A DNA stretch of 64,000 nt from Sediminibacillus albus (GCF_900101125.1 NZ_FNFL01000001.1:744001-808000), one strand, 5' to 3'. Shown: positions 43,528 through 52,451, numbered from the stretch's first letter. Numbers and translations: made by a program. Notes: generated by a model from the letters alone, not told the origin.

Positions 43528-45048
43528 ATGCAAATGCAAGACGTACTTCCAAAAATGTCGAAGCTTTACTTATCTAGAATTGTCGATAGTTTTTTAAAGG
43601 ACGTAAGATTAAACAATGAGGAAGAAATGCGTGAGGTAATCATGAAAAACATCGATGAGTTTCAAAACAGTGAAAGAGTTAAACGAAATTTAAACTTCTT
43701 AGAAACCGATCGAGATATCGCTCTTGTTAACGAGATGATTCTAATGGCCTTAATGGAAAACGAGGGATATGTTTTGCCAGAGAGTGAGTTATTCACTTCT
43801 GTGGAAAATCTCGAGCAGCAAATTGTTGAAGAAAGCAAGGATGATGACTTTATCAAAACTTCTATACCGGAAGATGCGCTTAGAATATACACTGCGGTTC
43901 TTATGGCTGCATGGAAAAAAGATGAATCTCTTAACTCTCATGAGATAAATATGCTGGCTGTCCTTAAAAATGAATTAGGATTAAGTACTAGAGATCACTA
44001 TCTTATTGAAAGTATCGCTGGGAGGTTTCCGCAAAGGGGAAATAAATTACATAGTATTAGACAAATAGAAAAATCATTAAAAGATCTCCAATCCAGAGGA
44101 ATTATATTACGATTCAAAACAGATGAAGCTTATTATATTATTCCTAAGGAAATAGCAAGGGTAGTTCGATATGAACTTGGCGGTGAACTTAGGAAAGAAA
44201 CATATTTAAGCCTGCTGAACGATTTAAATGTTAATCAATTAAAGAATATACTTTCCCCGTTGGGACTAAATGTTAGCGGCACCAAAAGTACCCTCATTGA
44301 AAGAATTATTAGACATAACATCCTGCCGACAAAAGCTTTAAATTTCTTTAGCAGTTCAGAACTAACGGATGTTTTACGTACATTAGACGGGGCTAAAATA
44401 AGCGGGACAAAGGAAGAAAAAATTAAAAGCATTATCGATTACTATGAAAATCTAACTTCTATCGAAAATTCTGATCCCACGGACTCTCGTTCTCGGTTGT
44501 ATGACTTTTACGAAGACCTTGCAGCTAGAAACTACAAGCCACTCAGGGTTAATAAAATAATCGATAAAGATTTAGATATTGAGAGAAGCTTTGAAGAAGC
44601 AACAAAGTACATCTTTGAAAAGAAATTAAATATCAATTTAGTGGAAATGCCAGGTTCTAAACATGCTGACGGGAAAATGAACTATAACCCTAAAGAAGTT
44701 ATTCTTTGGGATAATAAAAGTGTAGAATCACCGTATAATTTTCCTGATTCCCATTTTGAACAATTCTTAGGATACATAAAGTCTGAAGGGATGAGAGTAA
44801 CCTTATTTCTAATCATTACTTCTGATTATACTAATGAAGCAATTTCGAAGGCTCAAAAACTAAAAGCCTTTTCGGAGGAAGACACTGATGTAGCAATCAT
44901 AAGTGCGGACGACCTCAAATATGTTGCTGAAGAATGGCAGAAATTTTCGGGTCAAAAGGAACCAAAATTTAACCTGCAAGTATTTAACCTGACCGGCGAG
45001 CTGACTAGAACTGTATTAGCTAGCAGAATGGAATGGGCGATTCAATAG
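43528..45048 (+). CDS. SAP-domain protein with FokI-like nuclease domain
   Basis: The 506-residue protein is intact, with AAAGGGGCGG before the ATG. Residues 1-110 are helical and acidic; 111-220 look like a TerB-like or winged-helix part (SRDHYLIESIAG and SLKDLQSRGIILRF). Two SAP-like DNA-binding motifs follow (about 228-262 with VNQLKNILSPLGLNVSGTK, and 275-308 with LTDVLRTLDGAKISGTK). The C-terminal domain (about 350-470) has GSKHADG...EVILWDNKS...YNFPDSHFEQFLGYI, which lines up with the FokI cleavage domain (GSRKPDG...IVDTKAYSGGYNLP). Asp381 and the Asp395-x-Lys397 pair would be the PD-(D/E)xK catalytic residues. No methyltransferase is adjacent. The gene is markedly more AT-rich than its neighbours, suggesting transfer. 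Role unproven; defence or DNA processing is inferred. Confidence 0.75.
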   Translation: MQMQDVLPKMSKLYLSRIVDSFLKDVRLNNEEEMREVIMKNIDEFQNSERVKRNLNFLETDRDIALVNEMILMALMENEGYVLPESELFTSVENLEQQIVEESKDDDFIKTSIPEDALRIYTAVLMAAWKKDESLNSHEINMLAVLKNELGLSTRDHYLIESIAGRFPQRGNKLHSIRQIEKSLKDLQSRGIILRFKTDEAYYIIPKEIARVVRYELGGELRKETYLSLLNDLNVNQLKNILSPLGLNVSGTKSTLIERIIRHNILPTKALNFFSSSELTDVLRTLDGAKISGTKEEKIKSIIDYYENLTSIENSDPTDSRSRLYDFYEDLAARNYKPLRVNKIIDKDLDIERSFEEATKYIFEKKLNINLVEMPGSKHADGKMNYNPKEVILWDNKSVESPYNFPDSHFEQFLGYIKSEGMRVTLFLIITSDYTNEAISKAQKLKAFSEEDTDVAIISADDLKYVAEEWQKFSGQKEPKFNLQVFNLTGELTRTVLASRMEWAIQ

Positions 45049-45294
45049 GTGATATCTAAATTAGTCATTTATCTACGGGAAATAAACTCCAGCTGTTTTT
45101 CCTTTTTTCACTCTATAAGAATTGTAACTCATTTTACTCTATTTATAGCTTTTCTTCTCCCTATATCACATGTGCATCATAACCAAATGATTAATCTAAA
45201 AATGATATTTTATTTATCTCAAAATGAGATATATAGTAAGTAGAGTTAATTTAATGGTTTAAGAGCCCATACTGATTACAAAGGAGTTTTATTC

Positions 45295-45441
45295 ATGAGC
45301 CAAGTCCTTAGAAGTGAGCTGGAACATGATTTATGCGAGCTAGCTTCCCTAAATGAAAAAACGGTAAAAAACATGACAGATACAGAAGTGGAATATTACC
45401 ACTGGCTTTATTTAGAAGAATCTGTTTATGACTTAATGTAA
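45295..45441 (+). CDS. 48-residue small acidic protein
   Basis: ATG at 45295 follows AAAGGAG by eight bases. The product is acidic and helical (SELEHDLCELASLNEKTV and DTEVEYYHWLYLEE), with no membrane segment. It resembles the short BH0509-like proteins of alkaliphilic bacilli in its M-T-D-x-E-V-E-Y core, but that match is from memory and weak. It lies downstream of the nuclease gene on the same strand, about 250 bases away, and ends before a strong terminator. Confidence 0.6.
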   Translation: MSQVLRSELEHDLCELASLNEKTVKNMTDTEVEYYHWLYLEESVYDLM

Positions 45442-45487
45442 AAACAAATTGTCTGCTAATTTTAAAACAATGATTATACCCGCTTAA

Positions 45488-45519
45488 AAAAACACCTGGA
45501 CAGTAATCCAGGTGTTTTT
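45488..45519. terminator. Strong bidirectional terminator
   Basis: AAAAACACCTGGA (45488-45500) pairs perfectly with TCCAGGTGTTTTT (45507-45519) around a 6-base loop. It closes the small-protein gene from one side and the RCK gene from the other. Confidence 0.92.
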
Positions 45520-45588
45520 AATCAAATCTCCATCTATAAAGGGTTGAATAGGGATCATAAATTATTAATGTAAAATAAGACGCAGAAG

Positions 45589-46245
45589 CTATTTACCGTT
45601 ACTCATTGTTATAATTATATCTGAGGCTCGCCAAACCGTTTTAGAGTTTGGGTTAATCTTTATCCTGCCATCCGTTACTTTACCAATCACTAATTTCCCT
45701 TCTCTTAATAATGGCATGGTACTTTCAGAGAATTCCATTCCAACCAACCAATCGGGGACTGGAAAAGTATCGAATTTAGAGCCTATAACTTCCGTAAGGA
45801 CATGAATATTTGACAAACCGCTCTTTGTGCTATTGTAGTATAGAGAACTGATCAGGTCATTTGGCCTGATAATAGTGTCAGCTCCTGACCTTTGTGCATT
45901 TAACATGTGCTTTTCCGTAAGAATTTCGGTGATAACTTTCACCTTAGGATTCATTCCTTTAATGGAAATAGTAGCCAGGATACTATACTGATCAGCTTCC
46001 TCTTCATCTTTAGATGGGTCTGCTGTGATGACTGCTGTGTCGACCAGCTCGATTCCAGCTCTTCGAAGTGCACTGCTTTCCGTGGCATCTCCCCTTATGA
46101 ATTCGATACCCTCAAAATGTACAGGAGGAGAAGCTATTGTGGAGTCCATCAATACCAACTGAGCTCCATTCTCCTTTTGAACCATCATCTCTAATAAGTT
46201 TCTAGTACGCTCATTCCATCCTATAACCATATATCTATTATGCAC
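45589..46245 (-). CDS. Standalone RCK (TrkA-N) potassium-channel regulatory subunit
   Basis: The 218-residue cytosolic protein has a Rossmann-type RCK-N domain starting YMVIGWNERTRNLLEMM, D-acidic ends LVLMDS and FIRGDATESSALRRAGI, and an RCK-C part (about 150-218). GWNER is typical of YugO/MthK-type channels, but the pore helices that precede it there are absent: the KtrB stop lies 57 bases upstream. It starts with GTG. It may be an extra gating subunit for KtrB, or the regulatory half of a channel encoded elsewhere. Confidence 0.75.
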   Translation of the reverse strand: MHNRYMVIGWNERTRNLLEMMVQKENGAQLVLMDSTIASPPVHFEGIEFIRGDATESSALRRAGIELVDTAVITADPSKDEEEADQYSILATISIKGMNPKVKVITEILTEKHMLNAQRSGADTIIRPNDLISSLYYNSTKSGLSNIHVLTEVIGSKFDTFPVPDWLVGMEFSESTMPLLREGKLVIGKVTDGRIKINPNSKTVWRASDIIITMSNGK

Positions 46246-46302
46246 ATCGAGTCATCCTTTAGTAAAACTGTTTTGAAATTTCTTTTCAGTTTTTTCGATA
46301 CA

Positions 46303-47628
46303 TTATCCGGTTAACAAATCTTCTTTCGGATAACGGATATTAGCTTTTACGGGATTTGCGAAAGAAAACGCTAAAGTCAGCGGTCCCACTTTTCCAATCA
46401 GCATTATTAGTATGATAACGATTTTTCCAACCGCTGTTAACTCTCCTGTGAGACCCATGGATAATCCAACAGTCCCAAAGGCGGAGACGGTTTCAAAAAC
46501 AACCATGATAAACGGGGCATCTTCGGTAATGTTTAGTATAAAAATTCCGATGATGACAAAAAACAAACCAATAATCGCTATTGCCAGAGACCGGACAATC
46601 GTTGAGTACATAATTGCACGACGATAAATAATTACTTCTTCCTTCTGTTTTAAAAAGGCAAAAACCGCGAAAATAAGTGCCAGAAATGTAGTTAACTTAA
46701 TTCCCCCACCAGTAGAGGCACTCCCTGCACCGATAAACATTAATAAAAGGATGAAAAACAACGTGGATTCATTCAAGCTGCCAATATCGATCGTATTGAA
46801 GCCAGCAGTCCGCGGTGTAACTGCTTGAAAATAAGAAGCTTGAAGTTTTTCAAAAACCGTAAAACCTCCGAGCGATCCCGGATTGTCATATTCGAGTACG
46901 AATATGACGAACAAGGATAATATATTTATAAAAAAAGTTCCAACCACCATTAATTTTGTATGAAGGCTCAGCTGCTTGATGTCTTTCTTTTTCCACAAAT
47001 CGAAAATAACGGTAAAACCCAAACCGCCAACGATAAATAAAAAGGAAATCACAATATTAACGATAGGGTCTGTGACATAGCCTGATAAGCTATTGGCCCA
47101 TATGGAAAAACCTGCATTATTAAAAGCAGAAACAGCATGAAATAAACTGGCGTATAATCCTTCTTTCATCCCCATCTCCGGTATCCAGCGAAAAGATAGT
47201 AAAAGAAATGCGATACTTTCCAGGATAATAGAGAATAAAAACAATTTTTTCACCAAAGCTACTACTCCGCCAACAGACGTTTGGTTTAATGCTTGGGTAA
47301 CAATCAGCCTTTCTTTAAATCCGATTTTCCTGCCCGCCATCAAAAATATCAGCACTGCAATGGTCATGATTCCTAAACCGCCGATTTGGATAAGCATGAG
47401 AATCACTAATTGACCAAATATGGTAAAGGCTGAACCTGTATCTACTACGATTAAACCAGTGACTGTCATTGCCGAAGCAGCAGTGAAGAGAGAATCTAAT
47501 ATGCTAATTTGCCCCGCGGTCGCAAACGGCAGCTTTAATAAAATAGTTCCTAATAGAATAAAGATTACAAAAATGACTAATAAAAATCGGGGCGGGCTGA
47601 GATTCACAATATCTTTTTTAAAGTTCAT
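46303..47628 (-). CDS. ktrB: Potassium uptake membrane subunit KtrB
   Basis: The 441-residue TrkH/KtrB protein has four M1-P-M2 repeats. Pore loops with the selectivity glycine are visible in SAMTVTGLIVVDTG, AVSAFNNAGFS, AVTPRTAGFNT and TVSAFGTVGLSMG, and the M2C gate region in FIGAGSASTGGGIKLTTF. It imports K+ driven by membrane potential and Na+. It overlaps ktrA by 11 bases, the standard operon form. Confidence 0.94.
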   Translation of the reverse strand: MNFKKDIVNLSPPRFLLVIFVIFILLGTILLKLPFATAGQISILDSLFTAASAMTVTGLIVVDTGSAFTIFGQLVILMLIQIGGLGIMTIAVLIFLMAGRKIGFKERLIVTQALNQTSVGGVVALVKKLFLFSIILESIAFLLLSFRWIPEMGMKEGLYASLFHAVSAFNNAGFSIWANSLSGYVTDPIVNIVISFLFIVGGLGFTVIFDLWKKKDIKQLSLHTKLMVVGTFFINILSLFVIFVLEYDNPGSLGGFTVFEKLQASYFQAVTPRTAGFNTIDIGSLNESTLFFILLLMFIGAGSASTGGGIKLTTFLALIFAVFAFLKQKEEVIIYRRAIMYSTIVRSLAIAIIGLFFVIIGIFILNITEDAPFIMVVFETVSAFGTVGLSMGLTGELTAVGKIVIILIMLIGKVGPLTLAFSFANPVKANIRYPKEDLLTG

Positions 47629-48298
47629 TCCCGTAACCTCTAGTTTCCAATCGATTGAGATCTCCGTTTTTTCCCATGATAATTAAAATGTCACCTTTAG
47701 CTATTTTCGTAGCAGGAGTAGGATGGATAAGCATATGATATTCGTCTTTCTTTACAGCAATTATCCTACAGGCATATTTTTCATCGAAATGCAGTTCTGA
47801 CAACGTCTTCCCTAACATAGTCTCACTTGCAATAACTTCGACTATACTATGGTTTTTGGAAAGTTCAATATAGTCAACGATTCGATCAGAAACGATATGA
47901 TGGGCAATCCTTTTTGCCATATCGCGTTCTGGATGGATAATTTTATCTGCCCCCACCTTTTCTAATACCTTTTGATGGCTATCATTCCGGGCTTTTACCC
48001 ATACCTTTTTCATGCCCATTTCTTTAAGTACAAGGGTAGCCAGAATACTTGATTGAATATCCTCGCCAAAACTAATGACAGCACAATCAAAATTTCGTAT
48101 TCCGACTGTATGCAGTGATTGCTCATCAACCGCATCCATTACAACAGCATGGCTTACAATAGAAGCAAATTCCTGCACTCTCTCCGTGTTTTTATCAATA
48201 GCCAAAACATCGATATCTGCCGCAGCTAACTCTTTGCAAAGCGTTCCTCCAAATCTTCCTAATCCTATTACAGCAAATTCTTTCTTCTGTGGTTTCAC
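47618..48298 (-). CDS. ktrA: Potassium uptake regulatory subunit KtrA
   Basis: The 226-residue protein has an RCK-N domain with VIGLGRFGGTLCKEL near residue 8 (G-x-G-x-x-G) and acidic VLAIDKNTERV, and an RCK-C domain with RIIAVKKDEYHMLIHP. ATP/ADP binds the ring and c-di-AMP the RCK-C domain in relatives. The start is a GTG at 48298 with AAAGGAAG upstream, agreeing with the 221-222 residues of KtrA/KtrC. I see no c-di-AMP riboswitch: only 72 bases separate it from the upstream gene. Confidence 0.92.
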   Translation of the reverse strand: MKPQKKEFAVIGLGRFGGTLCKELAAADIDVLAIDKNTERVQEFASIVSHAVVMDAVDEQSLHTVGIRNFDCAVISFGEDIQSSILATLVLKEMGMKKVWVKARNDSHQKVLEKVGADKIIHPERDMAKRIAHHIVSDRIVDYIELSKNHSIVEVIASETMLGKTLSELHFDEKYACRIIAVKKDEYHMLIHPTPATKIAKGDILIIMGKNGDLNRLETRGYGNEL

Positions 48299-48370
48299 TC
48301 TCAGGCTTCCTTTCGGTATGGTACTACAAGTATTAACCATATAAACATTGGATATAAGTAAGCGACAATG

Positions 48371-48697
48371 TTATCCCTTAGTGAAAAAAACACTTCCTAT
48401 CCTTTCCTGGTCATCTATAATAATCTCCTTTACATGACAGACGCGAAATAATTTCTCCATTTTATGAATAATATCCATATTATTCTTTTTTTCATCTATA
48501 TAATAGAGTTTTTCGTGAGATTCATACAAAACACTGACTATATTTGTTTGCAAAAATACTTTCGTGCTTTTTGGCAGTCCCTTCTGCTTGTTCCTATGCC
48601 TTTCATCTTCGATCAATATCAATCCTATTGCGTTACTTTCCTTTAATTCTTGCGCAAATACCCATAAATTTTCCATATCGCTAACCTTGAAAAACAT
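48371..48697 (-). CDS. Hypothetical protein upstream of ktrAB
   Basis: The 108-residue protein is not recognised. It is charged and has a beta-rich middle (KVFLQTNIVSVLYESHEKLYYID) and KEIIIDDQERIGSVFF at the end. AAAGGGG precedes the ATG by eight bases. It lies 72 bases upstream of ktrA on the same strand and may share its transcript, so a link with potassium homeostasis is possible but not shown. Confidence 0.6.
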   Translation of the reverse strand: MFFKVSDMENLWVFAQELKESNAIGLILIEDERHRNKQKGLPKSTKVFLQTNIVSVLYESHEKLYYIDEKKNNMDIIHKMEKLFRVCHVKEIIIDDQERIGSVFFTKG

Positions 48698-48789
48698 GGT
48701 GAAGCCCCTTTCCTATACTTAGGATACAAATATTATTTGGTTTTAGGAGAATATCCATTCATTGAGGGGGCAATGCCGCGCAAATAAAA

Positions 48790-48817
48790 CAGACCAAACG
48801 GCCATCCGTTTGGTCTG
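48790..48817. terminator. Terminator of the NUDIX gene
   Basis: CAGACCAAACGG pairs perfectly with CCGTTTGGTCTG around CCAT; the minus strand continues with TTTTATTT. Confidence 0.9.
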
Positions 48818-48867
48818 CTAACTGTTATCCTGTTAGAAATATTTTTCGCATTGATTACTGCTATTAT

Positions 48868-49488
48868 TTACCGCTCCTTTATCAGTTCCGCAAAATGGGC
48901 AGCAATCCTGGCGGTTAACCCCCATATTACCCGGCCGTCATACATATAGAAATATTCCTCCATTTTCAGCGGGCGCCATTCATAATCCTGACCGCCGGCG
49001 ACTAAATCATATGGAAAGTCATCCTCCGGCTGTACATACATACTTACATGATGGATTTCTGGTTTGGTATCCTGAAAGAATGCAAGCGGAACGGTAAATA
49101 CCTCTTCCACTTCTTCAGGATTAGCTTCTATATTTGCTGAATGATTAACAACCCCTACAAATGGATAAACCAACATGCCGAAAGGAGAAACTAGATAGTC
49201 AATTGGATGTACATCGGTTATTTCCTCCCCGCTAATCCCCAACTCCTCCGTTGTCTCCCGGATAGCAGTAGCTTGGGCTGTTTTATCATGGGGGTCCATT
49301 TTCCCACCTGGAAAGCAGATGTCGCCAGGCTGTCTTCTCAGTTTGTGGGAACGAACCTCAAATAATAAATGGATGTCATTATTTTTTTCAATAAGCGGGA
49401 GAAGCACCGCGAACTTAGCGAATTGTTCACTGCTGAGAATGGCAGGTGTGTGGTTTCCTATTTTATTAACGATGGATTTAATTTTCAT
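48868..49488 (-). CDS. NUDIX hydrolase, coenzyme A pyrophosphatase type
   Basis: The 206-residue protein has the UPF0035 segment LRRQPGDICFPGGKMDPHD merging into the NUDIX box (G-x5-E-x7-R-E-x2-E-E-x-G as GGKMDPHDKT...AIRETTEELGI). This is the NudL/YeaB-type pattern that splits CoA into 3',5'-ADP and phosphopantetheine. GAGGTG six bases before the ATG at 49488 fixes the start over a GTG nine bases earlier. Confidence 0.9.
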   Translation of the reverse strand: MKIKSIVNKIGNHTPAILSSEQFAKFAVLLPLIEKNNDIHLLFEVRSHKLRRQPGDICFPGGKMDPHDKTAQATAIRETTEELGISGEEITDVHPIDYLVSPFGMLVYPFVGVVNHSANIEANPEEVEEVFTVPLAFFQDTKPEIHHVSMYVQPEDDFPYDLVAGGQDYEWRPLKMEEYFYMYDGRVIWGLTARIAAHFAELIKER

Positions 49489-49663
49489 CTTTCTCACCTC
49501 TAATTATCATTACATCTTCATTGTAGCATGAAGCAGTTTGGACAAAAATCCCTCCTGTCTTTTTAAGCAGCGGCAGAAGTATAAAAACCGTTATAGTAGC
49601 CTTTCCCAATTTTGTGCGTCTGTCATCTACTATAGTAAATGCTTCACGACTGGAGATGAGAAC

Positions 49664-51196
49664 ATGAGTCCAACACTGGAGAAATTTGTGGATCGGCTGC
49701 CAATCATGGAAACGTTAAAGCCGACCCGCAGGACGAAAAACGGTGCCTACTATGAGGTAGTCATGGAAGAATTCAGACAGAAACTGCACAGGGATTTACG
49801 GCCGACTAGATTGTGGGGATATAACCGCCAATTCCCTGGACCAACTATTGAGGCTGACACAGGAGAACCGGTGCAAGTCCGATGGATAAACAATCTTCCA
49901 AACAGGCATTTGCTCCCGGTCGACCGATCTGTCCATAATGTGGCCCGCGAACCTGAGGTGCGGACGGTCGTTCATTTGCATGGAAGTGAAACAAAAGCGG
50001 ATAGTGACGGCTATCCCGAGGCCTGGTTCACCAGCGGCTTTAGAGAAACTGGTCCAGCCTTTAGCCGCGAAGTCTATGAATATCCCAACCATCAGCGGGC
50101 TGCTGCCCTTTGGTATCACGACCATGCCATGGGTATTACTAGGCTGAATGTCTATGCCGGGCTTGCCGGAATGTACATTATCCGTGATAAACAGGAAAAG
50201 CTTCTAAACCTGCCTGCCGGCGACTATGAAATTCCGCTGCTTATTCAGGACCGCACATTTAACGCTGATGGTTCCCTGTCCTATCCACAGCAGCCTGACG
50301 ACGCTGCTGCTAATTTGCCGAACCCATCGATTGTGCCGGCATTTATCGGCGATACCATCCTCGTTAATGGCAAAGTGTGGCCCTATTTGGAAGTTAAGCC
50401 GCGGAAATACCGTTTCCGTATTCTGAACGCATCAAATACACGCGACTACCAGCTAACATTGGATTCAAACCAGCCCTTTTACCAAATCGGATCTGATGGC
50501 GGCCTGTTGCAAAAAACGGTAAAAATCAATCAGATCGGAATTGAGCCAGCAGAACGTGTTGATGTTATCGTGGATTTTTCCCAATACAGAGGGCAAACGG
50601 TCGTTTTGAAAAATAATCTTGGTCCGAATGCTGATCCGGAAGATGCTACAGGCGAAGTGATGCAATTCCGGGTGACCAAGTCTCCAGCACGTAAGGATAC
50701 TAGTGTCATCCCACGGCATTTATCGCGCATTCCTTCTTTGAAACAAAATAATATACGAGCAATCCGCAACTTAAAACTTACAAGTTCCAACGATGAGTTT
50801 GGGCGGCCGTTGTTGCTGCTGGACAATAAAAAATGGCACGACCCTACGACAGAAAAGCCGAGGCTGGGGACGACCGAGATATGGTCGTTAATTAATCTTA
50901 CAGGGTTCACGCATCCGATTCACATCCACCTTATCCAATTCCAAGTACTCGATCGCCGACCATTTGATTTAGACCGCTATAATCAGGATGGAAAAATAAT
51001 ATATACCGGTACGGTTGAAGCTCCTGCTGCCAATGAACGCGGCTGGAAAGACACAATTGCTGCGCCTTCTGCCCAGGTTACCCGTGTGATTGCCAAATTC
51101 GCTCCTTATACTGGCGATTATGTCTGGCACTGCCATATCCTTGAACATGAGGATTATGACATGATGCGGCCGTTTACAGTTACAGATACCGAGTAA
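49664..51196 (+). CDS. cotA: Multicopper oxidase CotA, spore-coat laccase
   Basis: The 510-residue protein follows B. subtilis CotA (513) throughout: start TLEKFVDRLPI, LHRDLRPTRLWGYN, and copper ligands in VVHLHGS (near 105), LWYHDHA (near 155), HPIHIHL (near 415) and WHCHILEHEDYDMM (near 488), where the last Met is the axial ligand of type 1 copper. It oxidises phenols and bilirubin in the outer coat and gives the brown spore pigment. GGAGATGAGAAC precedes the ATG at 49664; the frame extends to 49538 without a ribosome site. A possible imperfect sigma-K box (CATCTACTA) lies about 35 bases upstream. Confidence 0.95.
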   Translation: MSPTLEKFVDRLPIMETLKPTRRTKNGAYYEVVMEEFRQKLHRDLRPTRLWGYNRQFPGPTIEADTGEPVQVRWINNLPNRHLLPVDRSVHNVAREPEVRTVVHLHGSETKADSDGYPEAWFTSGFRETGPAFSREVYEYPNHQRAAALWYHDHAMGITRLNVYAGLAGMYIIRDKQEKLLNLPAGDYEIPLLIQDRTFNADGSLSYPQQPDDAAANLPNPSIVPAFIGDTILVNGKVWPYLEVKPRKYRFRILNASNTRDYQLTLDSNQPFYQIGSDGGLLQKTVKINQIGIEPAERVDVIVDFSQYRGQTVVLKNNLGPNADPEDATGEVMQFRVTKSPARKDTSVIPRHLSRIPSLKQNNIRAIRNLKLTSSNDEFGRPLLLLDNKKWHDPTTEKPRLGTTEIWSLINLTGFTHPIHIHLIQFQVLDRRPFDLDRYNQDGKIIYTGTVEAPAANERGWKDTIAAPSAQVTRVIAKFAPYTGDYVWHCHILEHEDYDMMRPFTVTDTE

Positions 51197-51216
51197 GTGT
51201 ACAGGAAGATCGAAAA

Positions 51217-51250
51217 AAAGAAGGCGCCAATTAATTGGCAGCCTTCTTTT
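51217..51250. terminator. Bidirectional terminator after cotA
   Basis: AAAAGAAGGC (51217-51226) and GCCTTCTTTT (51241-51250) enclose the palindrome CCAATTAATTGG; T runs exist on both strands. Confidence 0.9.
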
Positions 51251-51258
51251 CTCAATAC

Positions 51259-51633
51259 TTAATGCAGTTGAAACGTCTCCAGCTCTGTGCCCATTCTAAC
51301 CATTACATCGACAATCTCTGTCTCATCTTCCACTTTTTCTGATTCAGATTCGACATCAAACGAAAAAGTTTTGTCTTTCGGGATCTCCCCGTCTAACGAG
51401 TGTTCCCCGGATATCTCGGCGGATTCACTTTCGAACGAATAGTTGATGGCTTCTGCCGCTTCCAGATCTTCGATATCTCCTTTATAAGTCAATGAAAAGG
51501 TCCGGTTTATCCCGCTGTCATCTGTTTCTTCCACTGTATATTTTGCTTTCCAGCTTGGACTTGCTCCTTCGAATGTTTGAGCGCAGCCTGCCAGAACTAG
51601 AATAACTAATGCTAAAGGAATCCATTTTTTCAT
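51259..51633 (-). CDS. Small lipoprotein
   Basis: The 124-residue precursor has a signal peptide and lipobox (LVILVLAGC, Cys near residue 17). The mature part is highly acidic with beta-type sequence (FSLTYKGDIEDLEAAEAINY). I do not recognise the family. AAGGTGGG precedes the ATG at 51633, and the upstream acetyltransferase gene ends 14 bases earlier, so the two are one operon. Confidence 0.75.
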   Translation of the reverse strand: MKKWIPLALVILVLAGCAQTFEGASPSWKAKYTVEETDDSGINRTFSLTYKGDIEDLEAAEAINYSFESESAEISGEHSLDGEIPKDKTFSFDVESESEKVEDETEIVDVMVRMGTELETFQLH

Positions 51634-51647
51634 GGTAGCCCACCTTA

Positions 51648-52451
51648 TCAATTCTTTTCCTGAAGCCACTTCCGGGCATAGTCAACCATTGGCCGCTGCT
51701 TAATTAGCTTAACGTTTGCGGCACCAATTTGACTACTTATTGCCGGGTTATTTTTTTCAAAGTCTTTTCCAAGTTCTGCAAACGGATCGGAATCATAAAC
51801 AATTTCTTGATACGTTTTCCAAATCCGTTTGCCGTTTTCCAATATCGCCGTTCCCTTTTCTGCTGTCTTGCGGTTGGGAATGGCATGCTCGGCAAAATGC
51901 AACGAAGTGTTGCTGTCATGGCCGACACCTAACAGCAAAATATGGCCATCCAGATAATATATTTTTGCTAACGGCGACTCTTCGCCAAAGCCTGCCTCAA
52001 GTGGCTGTTTGGCAAGGATGAAGTCTGCGTGTTTTCCCCAGGCTGTAAATGAATAAGTTGGATGATTGCTCCGCTTGACATTAACAAAGCTGCGAAAGGC
52101 CTCGGCAATCTTCCCCATGCCGCGGGATGGCATGGCCGCTGGATCGAAGCCTGGCATTTCCTCGCGAATGATCGGCCACCAATCTTCAGGTACCGGCGGC
52201 ATTTCCCAATCGCGCGGGTCGGAATTTTCGCCTGTTTGGGCTGGCATTACTATCGTACCCTCTTCTCCCACAGCGTCCATCAATGCCTGGATAACCGCTG
52301 TCGGACCGCCGCACACCCAGCCTAGCGCGCTTAGCGAAGAATGAACAATCACCACCATCCCCTTTTCCATTCCTAAATCGGTTAATTCCTTGTGCAAGCT
52401 TGTCCTTGTATTAGGCTTCTTCAGAATTTGCGTAGCTGCTTTCTCCCCCAT
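51648..52451 (-). CDS. Aminoglycoside N(3')-acetyltransferase-like (AAC(3)/YokD family)
   Basis: The 267-residue protein has VIVHSSLSALGWVCGGPTAVIQAL near residue 34, the acetyl-CoA-binding start of the AAC(3) family, TIVMPAQTGENSD, PAAMPSRGMGKIAEAFR and the catalytic-type HPTYSFTAWGKHA near 125. B. subtilis YokD is a close type. Family members acetylate N-3 of 2-deoxystreptamine aminoglycosides, but several chromosomal ones do not confer resistance, so the substrate is unproven. Confidence 0.86.
   Translation of the reverse strand: MGEKAATQILKKPNTRTSLHKELTDLGMEKGMVVIVHSSLSALGWVCGGPTAVIQALMDAVGEEGTIVMPAQTGENSDPRDWEMPPVPEDWWPIIREEMPGFDPAAMPSRGMGKIAEAFRSFVNVKRSNHPTYSFTAWGKHADFILAKQPLEAGFGEESPLAKIYYLDGHILLLGVGHDSNTSLHFAEHAIPNRKTAEKGTAILENGKRIWKTYQEIVYDSDPFAELGKDFEKNNPAISSQIGAANVKLIKQRPMVDYARKWLQEKN

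Noticed and set aside
45049-45243. 64-codon plus-strand frame directly after the nuclease
   Set aside because: Starts at the nuclease stop without a ribosome site; low-complexity hydrophobic content from AT-rich DNA.
48299-48370. Possible c-di-AMP riboswitch before ktrA
   Set aside because: Only 72 bases separate ktrA from the upstream gene, too short for the ydaO-type element, and none of its conserved parts is visible.
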